Source: Lepiota brunneoincarnata
Lineage: Eukaryota; Basidiomycota; Agaricomycetes; Agaricales; Agaricaceae
Direction of reading: 5' to 3'
DNA length: 64,000 nucleotides
NCBI GenBank assembly: GCA_023014365.1
Contig: JAEBUN010000045.1
Coordinates: 248,001 to 312,000 of the forward strand
How positions within the stretch are numbered: position 1 is the stretch's first letter; every line of letters starts with the position of its first letter. The position numbers were made by a program, and so were the translations under genes. Positions 47,179 through 58,955 of this stretch are shown piece by piece. The notes under the pieces were generated by a model. That model made no database searches and was not told where the DNA came from. It saw nothing but the letters and a program-made list of their open reading frames with translations.

Positions 47179-48522
47179 TCAATCGAAGTTCGCAATCGCG
47201 ATCCACGGATCAGGCGTCTTCTCACGGTGGTGTTCTACCGCTGGAGCGGAAGAAGAGGCCACGGGAGCTCGAGCTTCGGCGAAGAAGTCGGTTATTAACG
47301 CCTGGCGGTCGCGCCGCGCGAGAACAGAGGCACGCCAAATTGACGTAAGGTCCATTATCTGTCGGGTTCTTTTCTTCGAAACCAACAGACGGCGACCGAA
47401 GAGACCGAGTCTATCTAGGCGTAAGAAGGGCCCTTGCCAACCCGAATCTAAACACCAATCCTTTGCACACTCCGCCAAGTCAGCCTCGGCTTCAGCACGC
47501 GGGATCTTAGTAAAGAGACGCATCAACTCGGACGCCTTCTTAGGGATACCTAGTTTGGTCAGATCGTACGGAAGCGGTACGTTATTCCGCCCCCGGACGT
47601 CTGCACGGGCGAAGACATTCATTGCCTGCGCCCACCCAGTCTTCATACTGTCCTCAAGTTCGTGAGCATTAAACATGTCCCAGGATATGTTGTATTCGCT
47701 TTTTAGCACAAGCACGCCATTCGCTGGCGGTACGGACTCCCTTAGCCGTACATCCCAACGTGCTCGGTAGTTATCGCGAAGCCAAGCGGCGATCAACAAT
47801 GGAGGGTAGCCACGCGCAATGTAGATATCCGATGCTTCTCTACATGCCTTCACGTAATCGTCGAAACGCGAAGAAAGCGCGGCAAGCCTCGACAGCTCTG
47901 ATACAAACGTCCCTTTCTTAACGTAAAGGGGATGAAAGCTGATCCAAGGAATGCGCTCAAAGTGGTTCATCGGTTTCCTATACGCCTTATGGTGGAGGCG
48001 ACCGTTTGCCGTAAACAGCATCATGTCTAGGAATACCATATATTGATCCGACGATGACCACGTAATGGTACAGTTATCGAACATCAGATTGTCTCTAAGT
48101 AGCCGTAAAGCATCCTCCTCTCGATACGCATATACGAGAGCGAGACAATCGTCGATGTAACGTCCGTAGAACGCTACGTCGGGCGACCGCAGGGCTGCGC
48201 ACTCCTCCTCGAAGTGTACGCCGTAGATGTTCGCGAGATCGGGGCTCGAAGCCACACCCATCGCTAGACCACGGGCCTGACGGTAATATTTACCCTGGAA
48301 CTGTACCAGTAAGTTGTCGTCCGCTGCCCGCATGCATTCCCGTAACAGCTGTACTTTAGCTGCTGCATGCGTTGCGTCGAAGTCAGCATCTTCGACTTCC
48401 GGCTCTGACTCGGCTAACCACCGGGTGTAATATTCTTCGGCATAGGAGTGTGCCTTTTGAACATCCACGTGTGGGTAGAAAGCGACAACGTCGCCCGAGA
48501 CAAAGTATAGACGCTTGAGCAT
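47179..48522 (-). pseudogene. Penelope-like reverse transcriptase, 5'-truncated copy
   Basis: 447 codons, open, from MLKRLYFVSGDVVAFYPHVD to the same C-terminus (...PWIAIANFD) as the complete copy. It keeps motif A, RGLAMGVASSPDLANIYG, YIDD and the thumb, but lacks about 530 N-terminal residues including the conserved DKNLG and RPI motifs. Similarity to the complete copy stops at 48524, where unrelated repeat DNA (TATATACCCTTTTTGTTGAA) begins; incomplete reverse transcription is a simple cause. Confidence 0.88.
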
Positions 48523-48524
48523 TA

Positions 48525-49400
48525 TATACCCTTTTTGTTGAAGAGGTACAGGTTAGACCCTCCCTCAGGCTAGGATTTTCCAAATTTCAAGTGTTTAGAA
48601 CCTTCATTTTAGAGCCTCCAGCTTGTAGATATTGCTTGAAATTATATACTGCACACTAGCATTTTCTAGTCCGTGGCCTATATTCCATCCCTCAGCACAA
48701 TATATTCCCATATATTGCCGCACTCTTGGAAATCCAACTCCGCGGCCATTATAATTTACACCCCTCCTGCCCCTTTACACATGCCGCACTTTTGGAATGT
48801 CAATTCCGCGGCCATTATTGACATGCATCCTGCACTTTTGGAACATCAATTCTACTCCTCATATATATATTCTTGTACTCAATAGGCATGGCTACCTGGT
48901 TGCCTATGTAGCCAAACCAACTACCCCTCCATGACCAATCTCCAAGGTCCACAATTTCCATAAAAGGAAGTCATGGACACTTATATACACTTTTCATTGA
49001 ACAGGTAGGAATTAGACCCTCCCTCAGGCTAGGACTTTCACATATTCAACCTTTTAGAACCCTCATTTTGGAGCCTCCAGCTCATAGATATTTTGTGAAT
49101 TATATACCCTACACTAGTATTTTCCAGTCCGCAGCCTATAATATTCCACCCTCAGCACAATGTATAGCTGCACTTTTGGAAATCCAACTCTGTGGCCATT
49201 ACTTACATCCTTCATACATGCCATACTTTTGGAATATCAATTCTAACCCCTGAATCTACTCTTCACATATTTATCCTTGGACCCAATAAAAACCTACCAT
49301 AGGAATAGTTACCTGGTTGCCTATGTAGCCAAACTGACCACCCCTCCATGACTGATCTCCAAGGTCCACAGTTTCCATAAAAGGAAGTTGTGGACACTTG
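48525..49400. repeat. diverged tandem duplication (two units of about 450 bp)
   Basis: 48525-48975 and 48983-49395 share TATATACNCTTTT..TTGAA(G/C)AGGTA, TTAGACCCTCCCTCAGGCTAGGA, GGAGCCTCCAGCT, TTGCCTATGTAGCCAAAC and CATAAAAGGAAGT. Each unit carries two or three of the GCCGC..GCGGC hairpins. No gene. Confidence 0.82.
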
Positions 49401-49735
49401 GATCAGTAATTCCTCACCTCTTTACTTCTTTCAAATGAACCTAGACAGTGCCCTTAAAATTTATATGCTGTGTTTTCAGAAAGTCAACTCTGGCAATTAC
49501 AATGCCATCCTTTTCACATATCTAAGGAGAGCAGTTTAGGTTCAAAAATACCGTGCTTTTGGCAAGTCAATTCTGCAGCTGTTAGTTATATGCCCCCACA
49601 ACTCTTCACACTCTGCACTTAAGAATGCCGCACTCTTGGAAAGTCAAGTCCGCGGCCATTAATATACCTCTTACAGCTCATCACACTTTGCACTCAAAAA
49701 TGCCACACTCTTGGAAAGTCAAGTCTGTGGCTGTT
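48715..49735. repeat. palindromic hairpin family (about 34 bp, eight or so copies)
   Basis: Recurrent GCCGCACTCTTGGAAATCCAACTCCGCGGC-like units (listed positions about 48716, 48783, 48830, 49170, 49228, 49550, 49626, 49702). Each folds on itself: GCCGC with GCGGC and TTGGA with TCCAA. Copies near 49550 and 49702 are decayed. Confidence 0.75.
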
Positions 49736-49824
49736 GATCATACTCCTCATGACTCTTCATGCTGCACTCGAAAAACCCAGTCCTGATGAATTGCAGGTGG
49801 ATTCCCCAATGGGGCATCTAGGTT

Positions 49825-50985
49825 GCTCAGGTCATTCCCACGGGGTTGCAGGTCATTCCCACAGCCATTATTATTCCCACAGGGTGGTGGTCATTCGCAC
49901 GCCTAGTGTCAAGGTCAAAAGGTCGCGGGTTGTGTCTTCTTCAACTGTTCTTGCTTGGGAGCACTCTGGGAGTGTGCCACCTGTTGGGGTAGCCAGCGCA
50001 TATTCAGCCCATGCTTGCTCTGAGTGCGATTGGGGGGAAAACTTACAGCACCCGTTCCAATCTTCCCCTGAACCATTTGGCATTTCATGTATGCAACATA
50101 AGGAGAAGCCTGTCACTCTTCAACCTGATGAAGAATGCAGGGACAAACATCGGATCAAGAGCCTTGGAGCACTCATGTTCCAAGGCCCAACCCACCATCG
50201 TCCTTGGTGCATTGTCCCTTAGTGCTCATCCCTCCAGGGTCCTCGACTCATCCTACATCTGATATCCACATCAATACCCATGTATGATAACCCTTGCTTC
50301 CTCTAGCTGGGTGAGTGCCCCCGTTACTTAGGCTTTCTCACTCGTTCACAGATTATGCCTATTCTGGCCTGTGGGTCCATGCCTGATCACTCCCAATCTA
50401 GGGACAAGATTGTATTGTCTGCTCTTGGAATAAACATTGCCATATGTCGTTGCCTCACTATATTCCAGCATACCGAAAGAGATCAACTGCAGCGGGAAGA
50501 CGGCAGAGTGATCACTGGACCCACAAGGGCCCCTGTCAGCAGTGGCTATGCTCATCCCCCCTCTACCAGCTAGTCTCAGATGAGCACCACTCTCCCTCAT
50601 CATGCATTGCCACACACAGGTCAGTGCAGCGCATGTGTTCATGCATCACCGGACGTGGGGAGTGTCCGCATATTCCCAATGTGGCAGGCGTGTACGGGTA
50701 CCGCCTCCCCCGTTGATGCATACTTTTATCGTGGGAAGTGTCCATCACCACGCACTCCCAATGTGGCAAGCGTGATGCGTACTTTCATCGTGGGAAGTGT
50801 CAACGCATTCCAAATGCGGCAGGTGCGTACGGGTACCGCCTCCCGTTGGTGGCGCGCTCTGTTGCTGGGATGCAGCAGGTGTGTACAGGCACCACTGCCC
50901 ATTGATGTGCACTGCTGATATCGTGGGAGTGACCATGCATTCCAGATATAGCAGGCATTACAAGTTACGGGTTAACCGCTACCTG
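49825..50985. repeat. dispersed repeat, copy 2
   Basis: Counterpart of pieces of 21885-25560: TTCCCACGGGGTTGCAGGTC, AACTTACAGCACCCGTTCCA, TTGCTTCCTCTAGCTGGGTG, GTGGCAGGCGTGTACGGGTA. Here the 60-bp minisatellite has only one or two units. Confidence 0.8.
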
Positions 50986-52980
50986 TTGATGGAGAGTGTC
51001 CACGTATTCCCAATATGGAAGGCGTGTACATTCCACGTAGTCACGAACCCTCGTCGTTTGCACCAAACCAGATGATATCTGGGCCAGTCCCATGGAGGGC
51101 ATCAAGGCCCTTCAAGTTTGGTCATCGGAGAGCACTCTCCCCCCACGACTGTTCCAGTACAGGAGCGTTGGTCAGGGATCTATCTGTACAGAGTGCCCAT
51201 GCCAAAGGGACAGGTATCATTTGATGATTTCTCCGTTCCGTCGATAGCCTCATTTCTCTGTCTTTACAGATTTCTCTGTGCCTCGCACACCGCCCCGTTT
51301 ATCTTCATGTTCGCCATTTCCCAGATTTGACTAAGCTTAAGGACCTCTCATTTTCTTCTCCATTTCGGTGTAAGAAACATAGAAATAATATTGTGTATAA
51401 AGGTACAAACCTAGAAGACCGCTGCTGTATTTTCCTTTCTACCAACTTTTTAGATGTTTCAATATAGACAAATGAATGGTTTCTACTAGAGTTGGTGTCA
51501 ATGGTCTAGGATCTATAACAGTGATACACCGATTTCATGCTCATACATGAATGAATTCTGTACTCTGGAACGATTCTCTACATAGAATCATTGGCTATGT
51601 CATTAAGGAACTCTATAGAGGATTGGTACTATGTCCCGTAGTAGCCAGTTCGACTGAATTGAGGATATTTGAGCCTCGGAAGTGTTCAAACCAGTTCATT
51701 ATCACTAAGCTTAGTGAACCAAGCTACCAGAACGCTTTCCGGAGGGATTCAGGACTCTACATAGCCTATCAAGTATACTCCGGTCGCATCAAGGGACCCT
51801 ATGGGCAGTTTTCTGATGAACTCGGATGTGTTCAAACATAGAGAATGTAACTAGCGGCTGTCGCAGGTGTATTACGCCTATAACGAGTCCAATAATGATG
51901 ACCGGACCACGGAACGGAACTTCCAACGTTGACCAACCCAGAGACAGAGACAGAGACCAGAGACCCCGCGCTTTGAATTGACAGGGATTGTCCTTTCACT
52001 GTTGCACCGTACAGCTAAGATAACTTCAACGGCTGTTCGTTAACCTCTAAAACTTTACTCTCTTAAATTTCGCTGTCAGAACGCACCCCCAGAACACCCC
52101 AAAAGACGAAACTGTTCACTATCCATCTCAAAACCTTTGTATTAGCTTAAGCTTATCGAATTTCGGCTAAGCTTAGTGAAAACAAGCACCCTATCTATAT
52201 TAAAAACCCACGAATGATTCTACCTTTTCAACGGGGAGTGGAAACCCTCAATCAGGAAGCAGGTGAGTGAGCCAATGAGATGCAAACTCGATTTCTGTGC
52301 CTTGCTGTTTCTCTGAAGTCTGGAGGTAACGTGATACAGAATCATCATCAACGAGCAGCTCCGCCATTCCGAGAGGAATATTGCTTAGTCGGGTGGGACC
52401 GACGTCCGATTGAGTCGGCCAATAGGGGGGGTTAGAGTGGCCAACTGTAGAGGTGGGCAGGTGGCTACACCTGCAGCGACCGCCTTATGCCACCTCTTGT
52501 AGGACTCGGAACCCGAACCCGATAACTCAGATCAAAACCTCAGATCAAAAGTCTCGGAGTGCGTATTAACGCAGGCAGCACCGTTTCGACAACATCCCCA
52601 TTCCACCTCTGTTTCTTTCATTTCTCTCCATTTCCATTCCTTTCCCCAAGTGTCACCGTAGGGTAAAATTTCTCCCTTCTTATTATTCATTCATGCCTCG
52701 CAAACCACTTCGGTTTCGGTTTTCGTTTCGTTTCGGCACCTCTCACGTACTGAAGAGTCGCTCGCTCTTCACCATGGTCAGTAAAAACCAAACCGTCCAC
52801 TGCCCAGGCAGTTAGATATTTATGCCAACTCCAGGCACCTATAGCTTACCTCTCCAACGACCCTCAGAAACTTGCTGGGATTATGGCAGAGCCCCCAATA
52901 ATTAATTGTAGCATGTGTTGAGGAGTTCTCAATTTATCGTAATTTACGAGAGGGGTGGGCACCCATCCCGGATATGGCAA
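50986..52980. other. spacer, no supported gene
   Basis: A 96-codon frame at 51551-51841 has ordinary composition but no family signature or visible splice partners, so I do not call it. A short-repeat copy lies at 52468-52565. Confidence 0.4.
52468..52565 (+). repeat. short dispersed repeat (copy)
   Basis: GGTGGCTACACCTGCAGCGA, CGAACCCGATAACTCAGATC, AAAGTCTCGGAGTGCG; same family as 26738. Confidence 0.55.
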
Positions 52981-53725
52981 GAGTGGAAGATCTACCTGCG
53001 CCCGGTGTGCCTCCTTCAGCATCCCCTCAGGCCCAAGGCCTCGCCACCTCCCCATCCTGTGTGACCTGCCCTTCTTTGCTTTTCCGACTGAGTGGGAAAA
53101 TTGGCCAGTGCGTGGGAAACCTTGCAGGGTTGTTGTATTGCTATTGCTATTAAAACTTTTGGTGCATCGTCGTGCGGAGCTCTAAGCCCCCTCACCTTCT
53201 GTCCCATCTGCCACCTCGGCGCTCTTTCCCGGGCCCTCTGTCTGCTCAGTTCTCACGACAGCGCTGGGGCTTGGATCCTTCCACATGCGCAGTGGGTGGA
53301 TCCAAGCTCCAGTCTAGGGTATGTTTCTGTCTGGTTCTTGTTTGCTCTCACCTTTCCCGGGACTTTTCTAGGCAGGTTGGATACAGGAGGATGTCTATGG
53401 GTGTTTGGGACACGATTGGATTGATTTTTCAAGTGTTTTATCTTTCAAAAATTCCTGAGCGCTGCACCAGCGCATCTCACTCCGGAGTCTGAGAATTTTA
53501 CACCCACTTTTTGATGCATATTTTTTCACTTGTTGGCCTCTTGCACTTCGGCTACTTGGTTTGTATCTGATGTATGAAAAAAAGGACTTGGTGTTTTCTT
53601 GTACATATGAATTGATTAGGGATTCAGCATTCAAGTTGATAAAGACTTTAGGGCAGGTCAACTGGATTGAATGGCCAAGCATTGCGCCCAAATCTGCCAA
53701 GGCAATAATTAGTAATAATTAGTTT
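52980..53725 (+). repeat. dispersed repeat module, copy 2
   Basis: See copy 1 at 36780-37560. It keeps the inverted repeat GGGGCTTGGATCC...GGATCCAAGCTCC (about 53265-53310) and TGAGCGCTGCACCAGCGCATC. Confidence 0.75.
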
Positions 53726-54255
53726 TACCTAGCCTTACAGAGAAGGCCAGACACCTGCTAGCAATGGAATCGCAAGCTTCTGCCCTCCCTTGGCTAGTCC
53801 CAATGTGTATTGAGATCTGCACATGCCCATCGCCTCCAACTTCCACTTCCGCTCCTGTGCACATCTGCATACTGGCTCCATGAGGGGCACCCACAAAATA
53901 CATGTATGTGCTCTTTTTTTTTATCTTTCTTTTCTTTCTTTGTCTCCGGATTCCCTGCTCTACCCTTTACGCTCGGTTTTCGAGGGTCGCGATCCGGGCT
54001 CCACACTTTCAACAACACCTGCTCAACCTCGAGGCGCGGCGTTCCAATTGATATTGATACGACCAACCTGCATACATTCGGTCGCCCGTTGCTAGTCTGC
54101 GAATAGAGCAATGCGGATGTACACGTACATGGCCGGGGGTTGAAATTCTAGTCCAACAAGCATAAGCAGGCTTCGATCCAACGTCTGAGTCCCCTCGCAA
54201 CCTCATCTCCCTTTGCTTGCATTTTATCCAAACGACCTTTCTCCCCCCATCTGAA

Positions 54256-57200
54256 ATGGAACACCTCACCATCGAGACAAACTTTAACTACGACTCTGAT
54301 CACTCTGAAAGTGATGATTCCCAGGACCACCTGGAGAATGGCCCACTCAGAGTCCCCTTTGACTTAGGACTGGCCCCAGCGAATTTTGGAACTGCGGAGG
54401 CACCGAATCAGGAAGTGGCGATGGCCAGCGCATTGATGGCACCAGACAATGAACACGACAATGGAGAAGGGTTCTTTGTGGAAAGTGTGAAGATGATCCA
54501 ACTGGACCAGCTGGCCAGATTATGTGAAAACAGAAACGCGGGCGGGGCGATTGGGCTATTCCGTGGGCGGAGAATGATAGATTTTGAGGGAGAGCATGTT
54601 ACAAGGGCGGAGGATCCAACGTTGTGTTGGGCGATGGACGAGAGCTATCTGGACCTCATGGTGTGCGTTGGACAAGGGTTAGGGCTAGGATCAGTGATAC
54701 CGAACCTTGGGGTGCACCACAACTACGAGTTCAAAATGGATCTGTTGAAGCCACTCAGGAAATTCAGTACAAAGCATTGTCGGCTTGGGTTTGATCCTGC
54801 TGGGTGTATGCTATGGATTGGACGGTCTCCAGCAAGTGAAGATGTATGGCTTGCATTTGTGACACAGGAGAGCCAAGAAACGGCAGCGGAAGGGACGGGC
54901 ATGGAATCAACGACGGGAAAAGTATCGACCGCTGTGACGCTAGTACAATACCGACGAATCGTGATGTTCCTTGCCGAAATGGTACAGAGAATATCATACC
55001 TTGATATCAATGTTGATGTCCAGTACCCGGATGTGGAAAATGACCGGGAGTTCCGGAGAGCAACCAATATACTGTGAGTACTTACTTGTATTATGATTCA
55101 TGTTTCTTTCATATGCACCCATATGCTATGCTATGCTGCATTTACTGTGGGGTTGCTACTATGCCGCCCAGTTGGGATGTCGAATGCGCGGCATAATATT
55201 TTGATGTGCATATTTGGCTAATGATGTATCCATCATCATAAATTTGTGGTTGGAATGCCGCGCAATTGGGATATCTAAAGTGCGGCACACTCAAGGGGTG
55301 AAGCATGATATGATGAGAGGAACTACATCTGATGATATTCTTCAGAGATTTGCCTTGCTGATGTTGTCATACAGGGAAAGGAATGTTTGCCTGAATGTCC
55401 AGAAATTACGTGGACTGGATCAAACCATCCAGCAGGGTTATCAGTCATGGGTTCGCGATGCACCGGACTCATACAAGAGTGATAACTTTTTCACTGAACG
55501 TTTCCCGATTTCTGTAACATCTCGTTATGGCCAAAATCAGCAGTTTGGCGTTAACATTGGTGAAGAGGCAGGGAACTGGAACAGAGATAGGGACTTCTCC
55601 CGCATTCGGTATCTTTCAGTTGCAATTGCCACTCATCTCAAGTAAGTGGAGTGTTCCTGGGTTTATCTCAGACTTATCTTATATTTGACAGTGTCAGGAG
55701 GACAGTACAGTGGCAGGCAGTTGACAATGATGAAATTGCAGAGGACTATCCAGATGGGATATTTGATAAAATGGATATCAGATATAGAAGGGCCTTAACA
55801 AGGGAAGAACTAGAGGACCTTCCATTGGAGGATGAGAATGGGGATGAAATTCCCTTATATGGGAAGGATGGGTGTCATATCCAGCGTAGGCTGGGAGTGT
55901 TTCAAGAAGGGGAAAAGTCACAGGGAATACTGATCAAGTCAGATCGACTGGGGGACTTGTTTCTGCCAGAGCTAAATGACAACTTTGATGAAGATGGGAT
56001 GGGGGAGTCTGTGGCTTTCCGATTCTATCCTCAAGCAGGACTTCGCACTGTTGGGCATTTCCAGGCAGAGGATCTGATGCCTAGGTGCTACCCTCTCGTG
56101 GCTCAAATCAACCGATCGCTGTTTGGACGTAGGAGAAATTACCAGGATGAAGAAGATGATAGTGGAAGTGACAGCCACTCAAATGATGGGATAGATCCCC
56201 GCCCAGTCATTGTAGGTATTTCAAGCCAGGGTTACAATTCGGTGATGCATCATACAAGAGGGCGGACAGCACAGCACCATGATGCTCAGGTTGGGCTGGT
56301 TACTGGGGCACTATCTGGGGCATGGGCAACAGGACACAGCCCAAGGAATAAAGCAGAGGACTTGTGTGCCAAGTGCAGCTACAAGATGCCACATGATCGC
56401 TTTTCAGACAAAATAAAAAGTGATGATATTGCAAGAGACTTCCGGTTTGAAAATGTGTACTGTGTCCAGGTCCAAGCACTGCATGAATGGGATAGGAAAG
56501 GAAGGTGCGTTGCCTGGAATCCTTGGATTTATTACTATATTTTCTAAAATATCCCCCAGTGTTATTTTGGAGCATATTTTGTTACCACTGGCAAATATCT
56601 GGAACCATGGGTCACTATTCCAATTAATCAAGGAACATGTCCAACTATTCAAACCAACGGTGAAACATGACAAACAGTATGAAATGACTGCTACTGATAT
56701 ATTTATAGGCCTTCCCAGCATTGTACAAGTGGACCACTTATCCCTTGACATCCCTACTAGAAGAAATCTATGACCAGGCGCAGATGTTGCATCGTGTACG
56801 AGCCCCACCCCCGCAAGACAATGATCGTGCTAGGAGAAAATATGAGGAAAATAGATCCAAGCATACACTGATGGTCGAGTTGTGTTCTGTGGTGGAACGT
56901 GCATTGAACTATATGCACACGGGGAACACAGCTGTCATTGCTACAACGGTGATGAACCCATTGTGGATTGGACGCGCAGTGCTGAAGGATGGATTCCCAT
57001 CGCTCAACAAGGCCATTGTGCATACAATCAACAACAAGCAGATTATCATTGAGGCAGCACGGTGGCCTTACAATGGGGCCATGCAGAGGCCCTACTCATC
57101 ATCCCTAAGAGCCCAGGTGCTGACTTATGGAGAATCTCATTTCAATGTGAGTACCTATTGCAGCATTACTGGGAGTTCTGATGCACCGGCATTTTCTTGC

Positions 57201-58955
57201 GATATGGGCCGCGCTTTAGGATCTCCTAATGCGCGGTCATTTTTATCTTTGCGCGGTCATTTTTGCACTCACCTAAATTGTGGCCATATGCCCCGCACTT
57301 TAGGTTCTCCTACTCCGCGGGCATTTTCAAATGACATGTTATGTTCATATGCTAATCAATCTTTTTCAGAATTTCTTTGCTCATCTTTCCATCGCTATCA
57401 TCATTGCCAGACCACCGGCTGCCATTATCACCGACCAGAATCACAATCACCGGATGGCCAAGTCAATCGCTTACTATACTCTCCTGATCTTTATTCAGGA
57501 TTGCAAGGATCTCGTATCCAAAGCAATCATGAAAGAGATCATAATGCAGATGGACTCTCCTCCTCCTCTTGCTGGCCATGGAGCTAGCAGAAAGCAAGCT
57601 TTGCGTGCCTGGGAGAAGTCCAAGCACCCACTTGCCTGGAGTGACAAAGATGATGACAAGGCTGGCACCTATAGGAAACTCCTATTGGCCTTGGCTGATG
57701 ATCCTGCTGCATTAGGGGATGGGCTAATCCGCTCAAAGGAGGAATGGTCCTACAGGCAAATTAGTGAACACCTGGTCTCCAATGCCACTCAAGCTTCAGC
57801 TCCCGTATGGAAAAAAGGATTTTTTGCTTCTGCATTCCCACTGGCATTGCAGGAGATCCAAAAATATGCAAAAGAAGGGGAAGACAACAAGAAATTCGCC
57901 ACCGTCATCCTGGCATATATGATGCCAAGACTCAAGATCCAATTCATTCCTTGGTGTGCACCACCAGCTGGTAATAGGAAAATCCCAGGTATACGGTCGG
58001 TTTCTCACTACCATTGGATGTTCCTGGATCAGACCTCTCCTGGTGTATCTCAGAGAACATTCCAGATGGCTGGGCCAGAGGCTGAGGCTGCTGAGATTGC
58101 AGACATTACAGCTGATCTGGACCCCTCGGCCCCTTGGTCTATTCCAGTTCACCTCAAGGATATGGGTGTGCTGTGGAAGAAGAAGGTTCTCCCGTTAGAT
58201 TGGGACATCAAACATGCCAGCCTGGAGCATGTTGCAAGCACCGGTGGGGCTTATGTCCACGACACATATGAAGAGTTTATGTCGGACTATAATGGGACCG
58301 CATGGAAGCACCATATGGCCTTGGTGTGGGCCATTCTATTCTCCACCATCCTTCCCAATGTCTTCTATCCCCAAGAGAAACAAGAAGCTATTGGGAAAAT
58401 AAAAAATGGGCCCATGGCAACAACAGCCATTCGGGAACTAGCTTGGATGGAAAATGGGGCTGAGACGCGTAAAGGGGTGACTTCCAAACAACCATACGTC
58501 ACCATGTTGTCTACTGCCATTGCTGCTATGATTGACAGCAAATCCCCATTGCGTCAATATGCAAAGAAACACAAAAATACATTGGGGAAGGATTGGACTA
58601 ACAAGCATGGTGAGTGGACTTTTAAGAAGAATCAATATACCCTGCTGAAGCTAGAGATTTAAAAGGGCCCAAGGGAATCACTGCACTGAGCCTTGTGAGA
58701 CTTGGCATTGCAGATGCATTAAAAGGAGGGATGGCTAAGACTCCCAAGTTCAATACAAATTGGGAGATACGGACAGACAAGGAGTTGAAGCAGTTGTATC
58801 AGACCGTGATGGGACACCTGGCCAGGAAGGAGTATGGAGTGTATTTTGCAGTCCAGGAGATATTTGGAGTTAAGATGGCTAATTATGTGGCTATGAAAGG
58901 TCATACAGAAAAGCCTGCAGGTATTCATGAAGAAGCTGGACCTTCTAGAACCTAG
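54256..58955 (+). CDS. large unrecognised multi-exon gene
   Basis: No family recognised. ATG 54256 (MEHLTIETNFNYDSDHSES) opens an acidic N-terminus. Exons: to 55074; about 55348-55640; about 55692-56502; about 56712-57147; about 57370-58611; about 58665-58955. Introns carry clear GTGAGT/GTAAGT and CAG ends. Notable segments: GLFRGRRMIDFEGEHVTRAE, CNVQKLRGLDQTIQ-like helix, CAKCSYKMPHDRF (Cys pair), HYHWMFLDQTSPGV, ATTAIRELAWMENG, and a final helical part VRLGIADALKGGMAK. Two introns (55075-55347 and 57148-57369) are long and hold palindromic hairpins of the family seen at 48.7-49.7 kb. It could be one gene of about 1,200 residues or two adjacent genes split near 57150-57370. Composition is more AT-rich than the left-hand genes, suggesting accessory origin. 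Confidence 0.6.
55165..55290. repeat. two intronic palindromes
   Basis: GCCGCCCAGTTGGGATGTCG...GCGCGGC at about 55162-55193 and GCCGCGCAATTGGGATATCT...GTGCGGC at about 55257-55287, both within one intron of the large unknown gene. Confidence 0.75.
57205..57330. repeat. two intronic palindromes
   Basis: GGCCGCGCTTTAGGATCTCC...GCGCGGTC at about 57208-57240 and CCCCGCACTTTAGGTTCTCC...CCGCGGG at about 57291-57325, in the intron before the long 57370 exon. Confidence 0.75.

Larger units (their letters stand above)
42130..48524 (-). mobile_element. tandem pair of endonuclease-less Penelope-like retroelements
   Basis: Read on the minus strand: a 5'-truncated copy (48524 to about 46380) is followed head-to-tail by a complete copy (about 46380 to 42130). 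The repeated end regions (pLTRs) lie at 46090-46380 and 42130-42420 and share the hammerhead, the CCCTAA-type repeats and the AT-rich tail. The 3' non-coding parts (42420-43210 and 46380-47180) are also close copies. Tandem pLTR-bearing copies are typical of Penelope-like elements (PLEs). The lack of a GIY-YIG endonuclease and the adjoining telomeric repeats match the telomere-attached group described from diverse eukaryotes including mushrooms (Coprina type). Confidence 0.9.

Noticed and set aside
48715..49735. CRISPR-like array (short palindromic repeats with spacers)
   Set aside because: Spacing is irregular, repeats diverge freely, copies also lie in introns, and the genome is eukaryotic.
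51551..51841. 96-codon frame of normal composition
   Set aside because: No family signature, no partner exons and no clear promoter or end; insufficient support.
54256..58955. KDZ-type transposase, suggested by the TET/JBP neighbour
   Set aside because: I could not find the expected catalytic or Cys-rich motifs of that class in the translated exons, so the gene is left as unknown.
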